The position numbers and the translations under genes are program-made. Positions 22,800 to 28,755 of a DNA stretch of 36,023 bases are shown here, piece after piece. The DNA comes from Candidatus Saccharimonadota bacterium (GTDB taxonomy: Bacteria; Patescibacteriota; Saccharimonadia; Saccharimonadales; UBA10212). Position 1 is the stretch's first letter, and every line of letters begins with the position of its first letter. The notes below the pieces were generated by a model. The model saw nothing but the letters and a program-made list of their open reading frames with translations, had not been told where the DNA came from and did not search any database. The stretch lies in the NCBI GenBank assembly GCA_025934715.1, contig JAICWR010000005.1:1-36023 (forward strand), in the 5' to 3' direction.

Positions 22800-23410
22800 T
22801 CCAGCGGATTCTTTTTAGACATCACGATGGTAAAATCCTTATCAAGGTAAGAGGTGTCCAGCTTGACATGCTTGGCCAGCGTCCTGCAGTATTCATAAAT
22901 TTCGTTCGGGTCAGCGTAAGCGATCAACGGGTCAGGCGCGATCGGCTCCAAGCCGCCGGCCATATTAAAGGCCAGCACCTCATCAGTTTGGTCCCATAGG
23001 TTCTTGATCATCCGCTTGCGTTTAGCCAACCAGCCGGGCACGTTGCCATTCATTACCCCCGAGGAAATAACCACGTCAAACTTGCCGACACTTTTGTTGA
23101 ACGGATCACCAACCTCAAACCGGTGGCCTTCATAATGTTTCTTAGCCAGCTCGATAAATTCCTTATTAATATCAACTCCAAGGTATTTGAAATTCGGCGA
23201 TTTGGCATATAAAAACGGCAACAAATCGCCCAGCCCGCAGCCGGCATCCAGGATGTGTTTTTCGTTCACCGGAATATGTTTCGCCAGCATCCTAAAACGG
23301 ATGGCCATCGACCGATAATCCCACCACAGCAGGGCTTTAGGGCCGGGCCCGTATAGCTTTAAGGCTTTTTCGTAGTCTTCCTCCAGATGGGCAAAGTCTA
23401 AAAAATTCAC
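22796..23410 (-). CDS. Class I SAM-dependent methyltransferase
   Basis: A 204-residue protein with a Rossmann-like fold. Motif I is [15 protein letters not shown], motif [19 protein letters not shown] (SAM ribose binding by Asp), and motif [11 protein letters not shown]. The N-terminus carries [20 protein letters not shown]. The substrate is unknown; it could be a small molecule, lipid or protein. The start is a GTG at 23410 with TAAAAT 6 nt upstream (23422-23417, minus), so even a GTG-start gene appears leaderless. It is divergent from the glutamine amidotransferase cluster. Confidence 0.88.
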   Translation of the reverse strand: MNFLDFAHLEEDYEKALKLYGPGPKALLWWDYRSMAIRFRMLAKHIPVNEKHILDAGCGLGDLLPFLYAKSPNFKYLGVDINKEFIELAKKHYEGHRFEVGDPFNKSVGKFDVVISSGVMNGNVPGWLAKRKRMIKNLWDQTDEVLAFNMAGGLEPIAPDPLIAYADPNEIYEYCRTLAKHVKLDTSYLDKDFTIVMSKKNPLD

Positions 23411-23416
23411 TTTACT

Positions 23417-23446
23417 ATTTTACCCTCTTGACTAAAGGTGGATAAT
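23417..23446. promoter_or_regulatory. Divergent -10 boxes, methyltransferase and 37-residue gene
   Basis: Minus strand TAAAAT (23422-23417) is 6 nt from the GTG of the methyltransferase. Plus strand GATAAT (23441-23446) is 7 nt from the ATG at 23454. Confidence 0.5.
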
Positions 23447-23453
23447 ATAAGAG

Positions 23454-23567
23454 ATGCTTGAAAATAAAAAGCAAAACGGCTTTATTCCCATGTTGGTCAT
23501 TTTTTTGCTGCTGATAGCCGCCATAATCTACGTCGCTTTCGTAAAGGTCCTGCATAACCAAAAATGA
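23454..23567 (+). CDS. 37-residue single-pass membrane protein
   Basis: The frame reads MLENKKQNGFIPMLVIFLLL and continues into a hydrophobic helix ending near YVAFVKVLHNQK. One membrane segment covers about residues 10-29, with short charged ends. It has a leaderless-type promoter and its stop overlaps the start of the amidotransferase gene by 4 nt (ATGA), so it heads that operon. Function unknown; it may be a small membrane tether or regulator. Confidence 0.6.
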   Translation: MLENKKQNGFIPMLVIFLLLIAAIIYVAFVKVLHNQK

Positions 23568-24124
23568 AAATCTTGCTAGTGAACAACCACACCCAGCACC
23601 TCGACCATTTGCTGGAATCGTTAGACGGGCACGAAGTGGAAGTGGTGATGTACGAACCAGGGGCGAAGCTCAACCATAGCGACAAGGATCTGGTCATACT
23701 ATCCGGCGGCGGCGGCGAAGGCCTGGAGATTCACGATAAATACCACCGCGGCAAATTGTGGTACAAAGAACAGATGGAATTTGTCCGCCGGTGCGACAAA
23801 CCGATGGTGGGTATCTGCATGGGTTTCGAAGTGATTGCCAGGGCGTTCGGCGCGCCGGTAAAACCATTGAAAAACGGCATGGTGCATGGTTATTTCAAGT
23901 TTTCCACAACCCCTAAAGGCTATTTGGCCCTCGATAAAGATAAGTTAATCCAATACAAAGCCCATAGCTGGCACGTCGCTAAACCCCCCAAAAACTTCGA
24001 AGTTCTGGCAGCCTCGGGCGACGGTGTTGAGATAATCAAGCACAATAAACGCCCGATCCTAGCCGTGCAGTTCCACCCCGAAAAAGGCGGCACCCTAAAC
24101 CTAGCATCTCTGCTTAAAATCTAG
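23564..24124 (+). CDS. Class I glutamine amidotransferase-like protein
   Basis: A 186-residue stand-alone GATase1 domain. The nucleophile elbow is GICMGFE with Cys85; the His/Glu pair is in QFHPEK (His171, Glu173); SGGGGEG forms the oxyanion-type loop. Such domains release ammonia from glutamine for a partner synthetase; some members instead hydrolyse gamma-glutamyl bonds. No usual partner (GMP synthase, carbamoyl-phosphate or anthranilate synthase) is nearby. The next gene is an ATP-grasp ligase 16 nt downstream, the most likely partner (inference). The upstream mini-gene overlaps it by 4 nt. Confidence 0.88.
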   Translation: MKILLVNNHTQHLDHLLESLDGHEVEVVMYEPGAKLNHSDKDLVILSGGGGEGLEIHDKYHRGKLWYKEQMEFVRRCDKPMVGICMGFEVIARAFGAPVKPLKNGMVHGYFKFSTTPKGYLALDKDKLIQYKAHSWHVAKPPKNFEVLAASGDGVEIIKHNKRPILAVQFHPEKGGTLNLASLLKI

Positions 24125-24140
24125 TTTAATCAAGGGACGG

Positions 24141-25415
24141 ATGCCCGCCCCTCAATATATACTAGTCGTTAACCATATAGTAAGCAGCGTCTTTAAGTCC
24201 GTTGAAGAAATAAGACGGGAACCACGCTTCAAGAATTTAGAAATCCTGCTTATAACTAATAATCCTGACTTAGCCCCGAAGTATAAGGGCTACATCGACC
24301 CAGACAAAGTGATTAACTGCGCTTTTACCAGCCGCGAAGAAATCAAATTAGCTCTTGAACCTTATATTTGCAACATCGTCGGAGTCATATGCCGCGGCGA
24401 TAAGCACATACAGTATTTACGCAAAATCATACCTCTGCTGAAGAACGAGGTCCTAGCAGCCACGGATCGGTCACTTGAGATATCTACTGACAAGGGCCTT
24501 ATGCGGCAATCTTTCTTAGAACATTATCCTCAAATCTCGCCTAAATATCTGGAAATCACAAAAGATTCGGATGAATCGATTCAAAAAATAGAATCCGAGC
24601 TTGGTTATCCGTTAATAGTAAAGCCGGCTAACTTGTTTTCAAGTTTACTCATACAGTCCTGCTCAGACCGAAAAAGTTTGCAGACTGCACTAAAGCGGAG
24701 CCTCGATTTCATAACCAGTACCTATGAAAAGGAGAATATTAACGAAAAACCAGCAGTAATCGTCGAGCAGTTTTTAGATGGGTATTTTTACTCAACTGAT
24801 GTGTTCGTAATGGAGAAGGGTGATGTCTATTGCACGCCCTTGGTCGGGTATGTGTCAGCCAAACAAATTGGCGTAGATGACTTTTCGCTTTATAAACGGT
24901 TTACACCGACAGAATTATCAGACGATGATAAGAGCCGGGCTTTTAAAGCAGCCAAGAAAGCGATCGATGCGGTGGGTCTGACCCATTCCGCTGCCCATGT
25001 AGAGCTTGTTAAAACTTCCAGCGGCTGGAAAATCATTGAGCTTGGCCCCCGCTTAGGTCGTTTTCGCAACATTATGTACAGACTGAGTTACGGTATAGAT
25101 TTATCCTTGAATGACCTTAAAATTCATCTCGGCGTCCAACCGCAGATTAAGGATAGCCTTAAGCAATATTGCTCTGCCTACAGTATCTATCCGGCCAGAG
25201 AGGGCGCTCTTAAAAAAATCGTGGGATTGGATACGATTGAGAAAAGTCCTTTGGTAAAGAGTCTCCGTTTGCTTGCTTCTCCGGGCCAAAAGTGTTTTTT
25301 TGCCAAAAACGGCGGGCACGCCCTCGCTGAGTTTATTTTTGCTTCACCGGACGAACAGGAGTATAGAGAAATGGTGGAATATGTCGAGGAAAACATCTAT
25401 GCCGAAGTTGACTAA
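24141..25415 (+). CDS. ATP-grasp carboxylate-amine/thiol ligase-like protein
   Basis: A 424-residue protein. The N-terminal 110 residues form a pre-ATP-grasp region. The ATP-grasp core shows LGYPLIVKPANLFSS (ATP-lysine loop), VIVEQFLDGYFYS and HAAHVELV-type and IIELGPRLGR segments (Mg/ATP-binding Glu). A C-terminal 100-residue domain follows. It resembles PurK/BacD-type ligases that activate a carboxylate as acyl-phosphate and couple it to an amine. The codons are AT-richer than in the flanking amidotransferase and RimK genes, so it may have been acquired separately. The substrate is unknown; the neighbouring protease and RimK genes suggest peptide or protein modification. Confidence 0.8.
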   Translation: MPAPQYILVVNHIVSSVFKSVEEIRREPRFKNLEILLITNNPDLAPKYKGYIDPDKVINCAFTSREEIKLALEPYICNIVGVICRGDKHIQYLRKIIPLLKNEVLAATDRSLEISTDKGLMRQSFLEHYPQISPKYLEITKDSDESIQKIESELGYPLIVKPANLFSSLLIQSCSDRKSLQTALKRSLDFITSTYEKENINEKPAVIVEQFLDGYFYSTDVFVMEKGDVYCTPLVGYVSAKQIGVDDFSLYKRFTPTELSDDDKSRAFKAAKKAIDAVGLTHSAAHVELVKTSSGWKIIELGPRLGRFRNIMYRLSYGIDLSLNDLKIHLGVQPQIKDSLKQYCSAYSIYPAREGALKKIVGLDTIEKSPLVKSLRLLASPGQKCFFAKNGGHALAEFIFASPDEQEYREMVEYVEENIYAEVD

Positions 25416-25430
25416 AATCTCTAAAAGTTT

Positions 25431-25436
25431 TATAAT
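25431..25436 (+). promoter_or_regulatory. Possible -10 box of the protease-rimK pair
   Basis: TATAAT lies 25 nt before the ATG at 25462, which has a GAGG ribosome site (25451-25454). This is a normal leader, unlike the leaderless genes. Confidence 0.4.
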
Positions 25437-25461
25437 TATAAGTCTATCCTGAGGTTAGATT

Positions 25462-25953
25462 ATGAGTAGTCCAAAAACTATTATCGGCCGGGCGGAAAAG
25501 GTCAGTTTTCCCGACCTGGGACTGAAGAACGTACCGGCGAAGATAGACACCGGCGCGGACGCTTCTTCTATTTGGTGCAGCAAGATAGGAGTTGTAGATT
25601 CGCAGCTGCATTGTGTTTTTTTTGACAAGGGAAGCCCTTTTTATAGTGGTGAAACAGTTATCTTTAATAGCGGAGATGTCGATCTTACAAGGGTAGCTAA
25701 CTCTTTCGGCCACCGTGAGCTGCGATACAAAGTAAAGATACCGATGAAAATCAAGAATCGTACCATAAAAGCCACTTTTACATTGACTGACCGTTCGTCT
25801 AAACTCTACCCTGTATTAATAGGACGCAGTATGCTGAAGAACAAATTCCTTGTTGATGTCAGCCGTGGAACGCCGCTGCACGAAGAAGAGAACGAACGTC
25901 TTAAACGGCTCAGAAAAGAAATGCGCAGATTGCGAAGAGAGTTAAACATATGA
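25462..25953 (+). CDS. Retropepsin-like ATP-dependent zinc protease family protein (RimB type)
   Basis: A 163-residue protein. It contains KIDTGADASSI with the aspartyl-protease-like D29-T30-G31-A32 motif, and the second conserved block YPVLIGRSML. This matches the PF05618 family (putative ATP-dependent zinc protease, retropepsin fold) often found next to or fused to RimK-type ligases. In Pseudomonas and E. coli relatives, RimB trims glutamates added by RimK. The C-terminus is a basic helix (ERLKRLRKEMRRLRRELNI). It overlaps the RimK gene by 4 nt (ATGA), so the two act together. Confidence 0.85.
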   Translation: MSSPKTIIGRAEKVSFPDLGLKNVPAKIDTGADASSIWCSKIGVVDSQLHCVFFDKGSPFYSGETVIFNSGDVDLTRVANSFGHRELRYKVKIPMKIKNRTIKATFTLTDRSSKLYPVLIGRSMLKNKFLVDVSRGTPLHEEENERLKRLRKEMRRLRRELNI

Positions 25954-26876
25954 ATATAGTTATTCTTTCAAAGGGGCCGGGAAATATATCGACCAAGAGG
26001 CTTGTAGAAGAGGCCAGGAAGCGCGGTCACGATGTCCGCATTATTAACTACACCAACTGTGAGGCCAGGATTGAGCAGAGCAATCCTGTTGTTATTTACG
26101 AAGGTGAAGTTATCAAGGGCGTGGATGCCATTATCCCCCGGATCGCCTCATCCTATACACGTTATGGCTCGGCCATCGTCCGCCAGTTTGAGATGCAGGG
26201 AGTGTTCACGACCGCCAGCTCCATTGCCATCGTCCGCTCCCGCGATAAACTGCGAGCCACACAGCTCCTGGCCCGGGCCGGCATCGGCATTCCTAAAACC
26301 GTATTTTCTAGAGGCCGGCTGACTACTGAGGAAATCGACCGTTTGGTAGAAGAACTTGGCGGTCCGCCCGTCGTAATCAAACTGGCCCGCGGTACTCACG
26401 GTCGGGGTGTGGTGCTGGCCGAGACCCGTAAAGCAGCCCGTTCAGTGCTCCAAGGCTTTTATCTCATGGAAGAAGAAGGCACAAACATCTTATTGCAGGA
26501 ATATATCGAAGAAGCCGCCGGCGCTGACATACGGGCTTACGTAGTCGGTAGCCAGGTAATTGCAAGTATGAAACGCCAGAGTATCAACCTAGAAGAAGAG
26601 TTCCGCTCCAATATCCACCAAGGCGGCGAGGGAGCTGCGGTAAAATTGACAGATGAAGAAGAGAAAGTGGCTATCAAAGCCGCCCGTGCGATGGGCCTTA
26701 ACATCTGCGGTGTTGATATGATGCGTTCAGAACGCGGCCCCTTGGTCCTGGAAGTCAATTCCAGCCCCGGCTCGGCTATCGAGGATGTAACCGGCCGGAA
26801 CGTAGCCGAAAAAGTCATTGAATACGTGGAGCATAACGCCAAAGCCCGGCGGCGTAAGGACAGGGTCGGTGCCTAA
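25950..26876 (+). CDS. rimK: RimK-type ATP-grasp glutamate ligase
   Basis: A 308-residue protein matching RimK throughout. The N-terminal domain starts MNIVILSKGPGNISTKRLVEEA (in part) and contains VDAIIPRIASSYTRYGSAIVRQFE. The ATP-grasp core has VVIKLARGTHGRGVVL, LQEYIEEAAGADIRAYVVG and the metal-binding VDMMRSERGPLVLEVNSSPG. RimK adds glutamates to the C-terminus of ribosomal protein S6 in proteobacteria, but homologues modify other targets or make poly-glutamate. The target here is unknown. The gene pair with the retropepsin-like protease is conserved in other phyla; the amidotransferase and second ATP-grasp ligase upstream extend it. Confidence 0.9.
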   Translation: MNIVILSKGPGNISTKRLVEEARKRGHDVRIINYTNCEARIEQSNPVVIYEGEVIKGVDAIIPRIASSYTRYGSAIVRQFEMQGVFTTASSIAIVRSRDKLRATQLLARAGIGIPKTVFSRGRLTTEEIDRLVEELGGPPVVIKLARGTHGRGVVLAETRKAARSVLQGFYLMEEEGTNILLQEYIEEAAGADIRAYVVGSQVIASMKRQSINLEEEFRSNIHQGGEGAAVKLTDEEEKVAIKAARAMGLNICGVDMMRSERGPLVLEVNSSPGSAIEDVTGRNVAEKVIEYVEHNAKARRRKDRVGA

Positions 26877-27411
26877 GGTACTACATTTCCTCAAGCGGTA
26901 TGCCGGCTTTGTTATCATTGCGGTTGTGCTCGTCGGCGGTGTAGCCGCGGCTATAGCCATAGGCGGCAGCGACACCCAAAAGAAAGCTCCGGCAATAGCT
27001 TCTGTTTCCGCCTGCGGCCCCTACCGGAAGGATGGCATCATATCTATCGATAACCATCAGTTTGACGTCGAGATAGCTTACAGCGCCGCCGCCAAAGCCA
27101 AGGGCTTGGGCGGCCGGCCGTGCATCCTGCCTAACGAGGGGATGCTGTTTGACTTCGGGAAGGACGGCCATTATGCCATCTGGATGAAAGACATGAATTT
27201 CCCAATCGATGTCATCTGGATAGATTCCTCCCATAGGATCGCCGCGATAGACATAGACTTTAAGCCGTCCACCTACAACAAACAGCATCCCGAAAAAAGC
27301 CAAAAGAGTGTCAATCAACTGCCTGCCAGATACGTGCTCGAGGTTAAAGCCAACACCGCCAAAGACCTACGTTTGGGCTTAGGTATTCCGGTTCATTTCC
27401 AAAAAGCTTAA
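26869..27411 (+). CDS. DUF192 family protein, membrane-anchored
   Basis: A 180-residue protein starting at GTG 26869, which has AAGGA 8 nt upstream and overlaps the rimK stop. The longer TTG start at 26818 is deep inside rimK. One membrane anchor lies at about residues 11-33. The DUF192 domain follows (about 58-180), with its conserved core: AKGLGGRPCILPNEGMLFDF, IWMKDMNFPIDVIWID, and the closing EVKANTAKDLRLGLG. These are small extracytoplasmic beta-domains of unknown biochemical function in bacteria and archaea. Confidence 0.88.
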   Translation: MPKVLHFLKRYAGFVIIAVVLVGGVAAAIAIGGSDTQKKAPAIASVSACGPYRKDGIISIDNHQFDVEIAYSAAAKAKGLGGRPCILPNEGMLFDFGKDGHYAIWMKDMNFPIDVIWIDSSHRIAAIDIDFKPSTYNKQHPEKSQKSVNQLPARYVLEVKANTAKDLRLGLGIPVHFQKA

Positions 27412-27414
27412 ATC

Positions 27415-27434
27415 CGCTCATGCTAAAATGAGCG
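27415..27434 (+). promoter_or_regulatory. Inverted repeat enclosing the -10 box of the gene at 27439
   Basis: CGCTCAT (27415-27421) pairs with ATGAGCG (27428-27434). TAAAAT (27424-27429), 9 nt before the ATG at 27439, lies in its loop and right arm. It may act as an operator, or as a weak terminator of the DUF192 gene. Confidence 0.4.
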
Positions 27435-27438
27435 CATA

Positions 27439-27924
27439 ATGGCTGAAGCCCTGTTGGCGACTCTTGTTTTATTGCCGGTGGTTTTAACGTTCCTTCTTAA
27501 AAGCGACGCGGCAGCCTCGTTTTTAACCCTATGCGGTGGATTCGCGGCCATTACTTTATCTGGCAGTGATATTCAGCATCTGATAGGTAAGACCAAAATC
27601 ACTTCGCTGACGTCCAACAATATCAGCCTGGTTTTGCTGATAGCTCCCTTGTTATTGACACTGCTGCTGACTTTCAAAAACGCGGCCGGTAGCAGAAGGC
27701 GATTACTGCAACTGATTCCGGCCTTGTGCGCCGGCGGCCTGCTGGCGGCGGTAGCCGCGCCGATGTTCAGCGACAGCCTGAACACCAATCTATCTGGCTC
27801 ACAAGTATGGAAAGATTTGCAAAGCATCCAGTCATATATAGTGGGCGCGGGGTTGCTGGCCAGTTTGCTTTTGATTTGGAGCAGCAGCTTCCATGCCCCC
27901 AAGCCTCACAAAAAGCATAAATAG
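27439..27924 (+). CDS. Polytopic membrane protein, unknown function
   Basis: A 161-residue protein with four to five hydrophobic segments (about 2-19, 25-42, 59-76, 88-105, 131-148) and a basic C-terminus (PKPHKKHK). Polar loops such as GSDIQHLIGKTK and SDSLNTNLSGSQVWKD separate them. It looks similar in layout to CvpA/colicin V production-like small membrane proteins, but no signature is clear enough to name it. It is leaderless by promoter position and is followed by the tRNA-Lys transcription unit. Confidence 0.65.
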   Translation: MAEALLATLVLLPVVLTFLLKSDAAASFLTLCGGFAAITLSGSDIQHLIGKTKITSLTSNNISLVLLIAPLLLTLLLTFKNAAGSRRRLLQLIPALCAGGLLAAVAAPMFSDSLNTNLSGSQVWKDLQSIQSYIVGAGLLASLLLIWSSSFHAPKPHKKHK

Positions 27925-27929
27925 CCAGA

Positions 27930-27958
27930 TTGATTTTTCAAGGTAAAAAACAGATAAT
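27930..27958 (+). promoter_or_regulatory. Promoter of the tRNA-Lys unit
   Basis: TTGATT (27930-27935), a 17-nt spacer and GATAAT (27953-27958) predict a start near 27965. The structured leader (27987-28098) and the tRNA would then be on one transcript. Confidence 0.6.
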
Positions 27959-27986
27959 ATAAGGTGTTAATTTGATTGGGTTTACC

Positions 27987-28098
27987 CAATTTTGCGTATC
28001 GGGGCGCTAGCGACCGTACGCAAAATTGAGAGGAGAAGGCGAGGCCGTAAGTGAGCGAATTCAGTAGCTCACGGAAGCCGTTGCCTCGACTCCGACGA
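27987..28098 (+). ncRNA. Conserved structured pre-tRNA leader element, copy A
   Basis: A 112-nt element ending exactly where tRNA-Lys begins. Its 5' part is a 12-bp hairpin, CAATTTTGCGTA (27987-27998) with TACGCAAAATTG (28017-28028), around the 18-nt loop TCGGGGCGCTAGCGACCG. The 3' part can form a stacked stem: GGAG (28032-28035) with CTCC (28090-28093), CGAGGC with GCCTCG, and GTGAGC (28051-28056) with GCTCAC. The last 8 nt, TCCGACGA, join the tRNA directly. A second copy with the same fold, identical loop and compensatory changes lies before the CAT tRNA (34933-35050). I do not recognise it as a known RNA family. Whether it is cleaved, retained or regulatory is unknown. Confidence 0.75.
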
Positions 28099-28175
28099 GG
28101 GCCCATAGCTCAGTTGGTTAGAGCAGCGGCCTTTTAAGCCGCGTGTCGTGGGTTCGAATCCCACTGGGCCCTCCA
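28099..28175 (+). tRNA. tRNA-Lys (anticodon TTT)
   Basis: A full cloverleaf of 77 nt with encoded CCA. The acceptor stem is GGGCCCA with TGGGCCC, the D stem GCTC/GAGC, and the anticodon stem GCGGC/GCCGC with loop CTTTTAA (anticodon TTT). The T arm is GTGGG-TTCGAAT-CCCAC. The 5' end joins the structured leader without spacer; an intrinsic terminator follows. Confidence 0.96.
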
Positions 28176-28187
28176 GAAATAACACAG

Positions 28188-28209
28188 CCTCGCTAAGCGC
28201 GAGGTTTTT
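28188..28209 (+). terminator. Terminator of the tRNA-Lys unit
   Basis: CCTCGC (28188-28193) pairs with GCGAGG (28199-28204) around a 5-nt loop, followed by five T. Confidence 0.85.
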
Positions 28210-28213
28210 GATA

Positions 28214-28238
28214 TAAAAAAACACCCGGCCTGGGTGTT
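28214..28238 (-). terminator. Minus-strand terminator for the secreted protein gene
   Basis: AACACCC and GGGTGTT (28220-28226 and 28232-28238 on the plus strand) form a 7-bp stem with a 5-nt loop. Read on the minus strand it runs into seven T. Confidence 0.8.
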
Positions 28239-28245
28239 GCGAGTG

Positions 28246-28283
28246 GGCCCGCGGCTCTAACTCTTGCGAGCGAGCCGCGGGCC
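28246..28283 (-). repeat. GC-rich 12-bp hairpin downstream of the secreted protein gene
   Basis: GGCCCGCGGCTC (28246-28257) and GAGCCGCGGGCC (28272-28283) are perfect inverted arms with a 14-nt loop. It lies between the gene's stop codon and the T-rich terminator. It might protect the mRNA 3' end or act as a first terminator hairpin. Confidence 0.6.
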
Positions 28284-28296
28284 TGAAGTTCGAGTC

Positions 28297-28581
28297 CTAC
28301 TGCTTGCCCGCCGGACAGACCATGATGGCCTTGTTGCCGGTGAGAGTGACAGGGCATCCGCCGAGAAAGCGGACGTGCGGGCCAACGCCAGGGCCGGAAA
28401 CGAGCGTTCCGACGCAGACGCGCGGAGTGCCGTTGTCGTTCAGTTGGCAGGTCCCGCTGTAGGTGCTGTCGGAGACAGTGAAGACCCAGCTACTGGTACC
28501 CGCGGCTGCGACACCGGTAATGATGGCAGCGATCGAGAGAACGACGAACGAAACGAGGAGCTTGGCACGCAGAGAGGACAT
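28297..28581 (-). CDS. Small secreted protein with four cysteines
   Basis: A 94-residue protein with a clear signal peptide (MSSLRAKLLVSFVVLSIAAI, hydrophobic to about residue 26, likely cut near VAAAG). The mature part of about 65 residues has four cysteines (GTCQLN, RVCVGT, GGCPVT, MVCPAG) that could make two disulfides, and many Gly, Thr and Val. It has a strong Shine-Dalgarno (AAAGGAGAGG) directly before the ATG. Its codon choice (GTC, CTC and CGT type; GC-rich third positions) differs from neighbours, and two hairpins follow it. This suggests a separate origin, possibly transferred. The family is not recognised. Confidence 0.7.
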   Translation of the reverse strand: MSSLRAKLLVSFVVLSIAAIITGVAAAGTSSWVFTVSDSTYSGTCQLNDNGTPRVCVGTLVSGPGVGPHVRFLGGCPVTLTGNKAIMVCPAGKQ

Positions 28582-28755
28582 TTCCTCTCCTTTCTCCCCA
28601 CCAGCGTTCTACTGGCGAGGTAGTAGGAACCAGATTGTTGAACTTCATGCGTCAGTGGTTGCCCACCTCAGCCTTCAGATATATTACCATAAACATAATA
28701 AAAAAGCAATAGCAGTTAACTTCTTTGGTCATCTGTGGGAATATTTGTTTAACAG

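Noticed and set aside
28238-28310. tRNA-like text (GTTCGAGTCC) and a strong hairpin just after tRNA-Lys
   Set aside because: No matching acceptor, D or anticodon stems can be formed. The hairpin is better read as the 3' structure of the minus-strand secreted protein gene.
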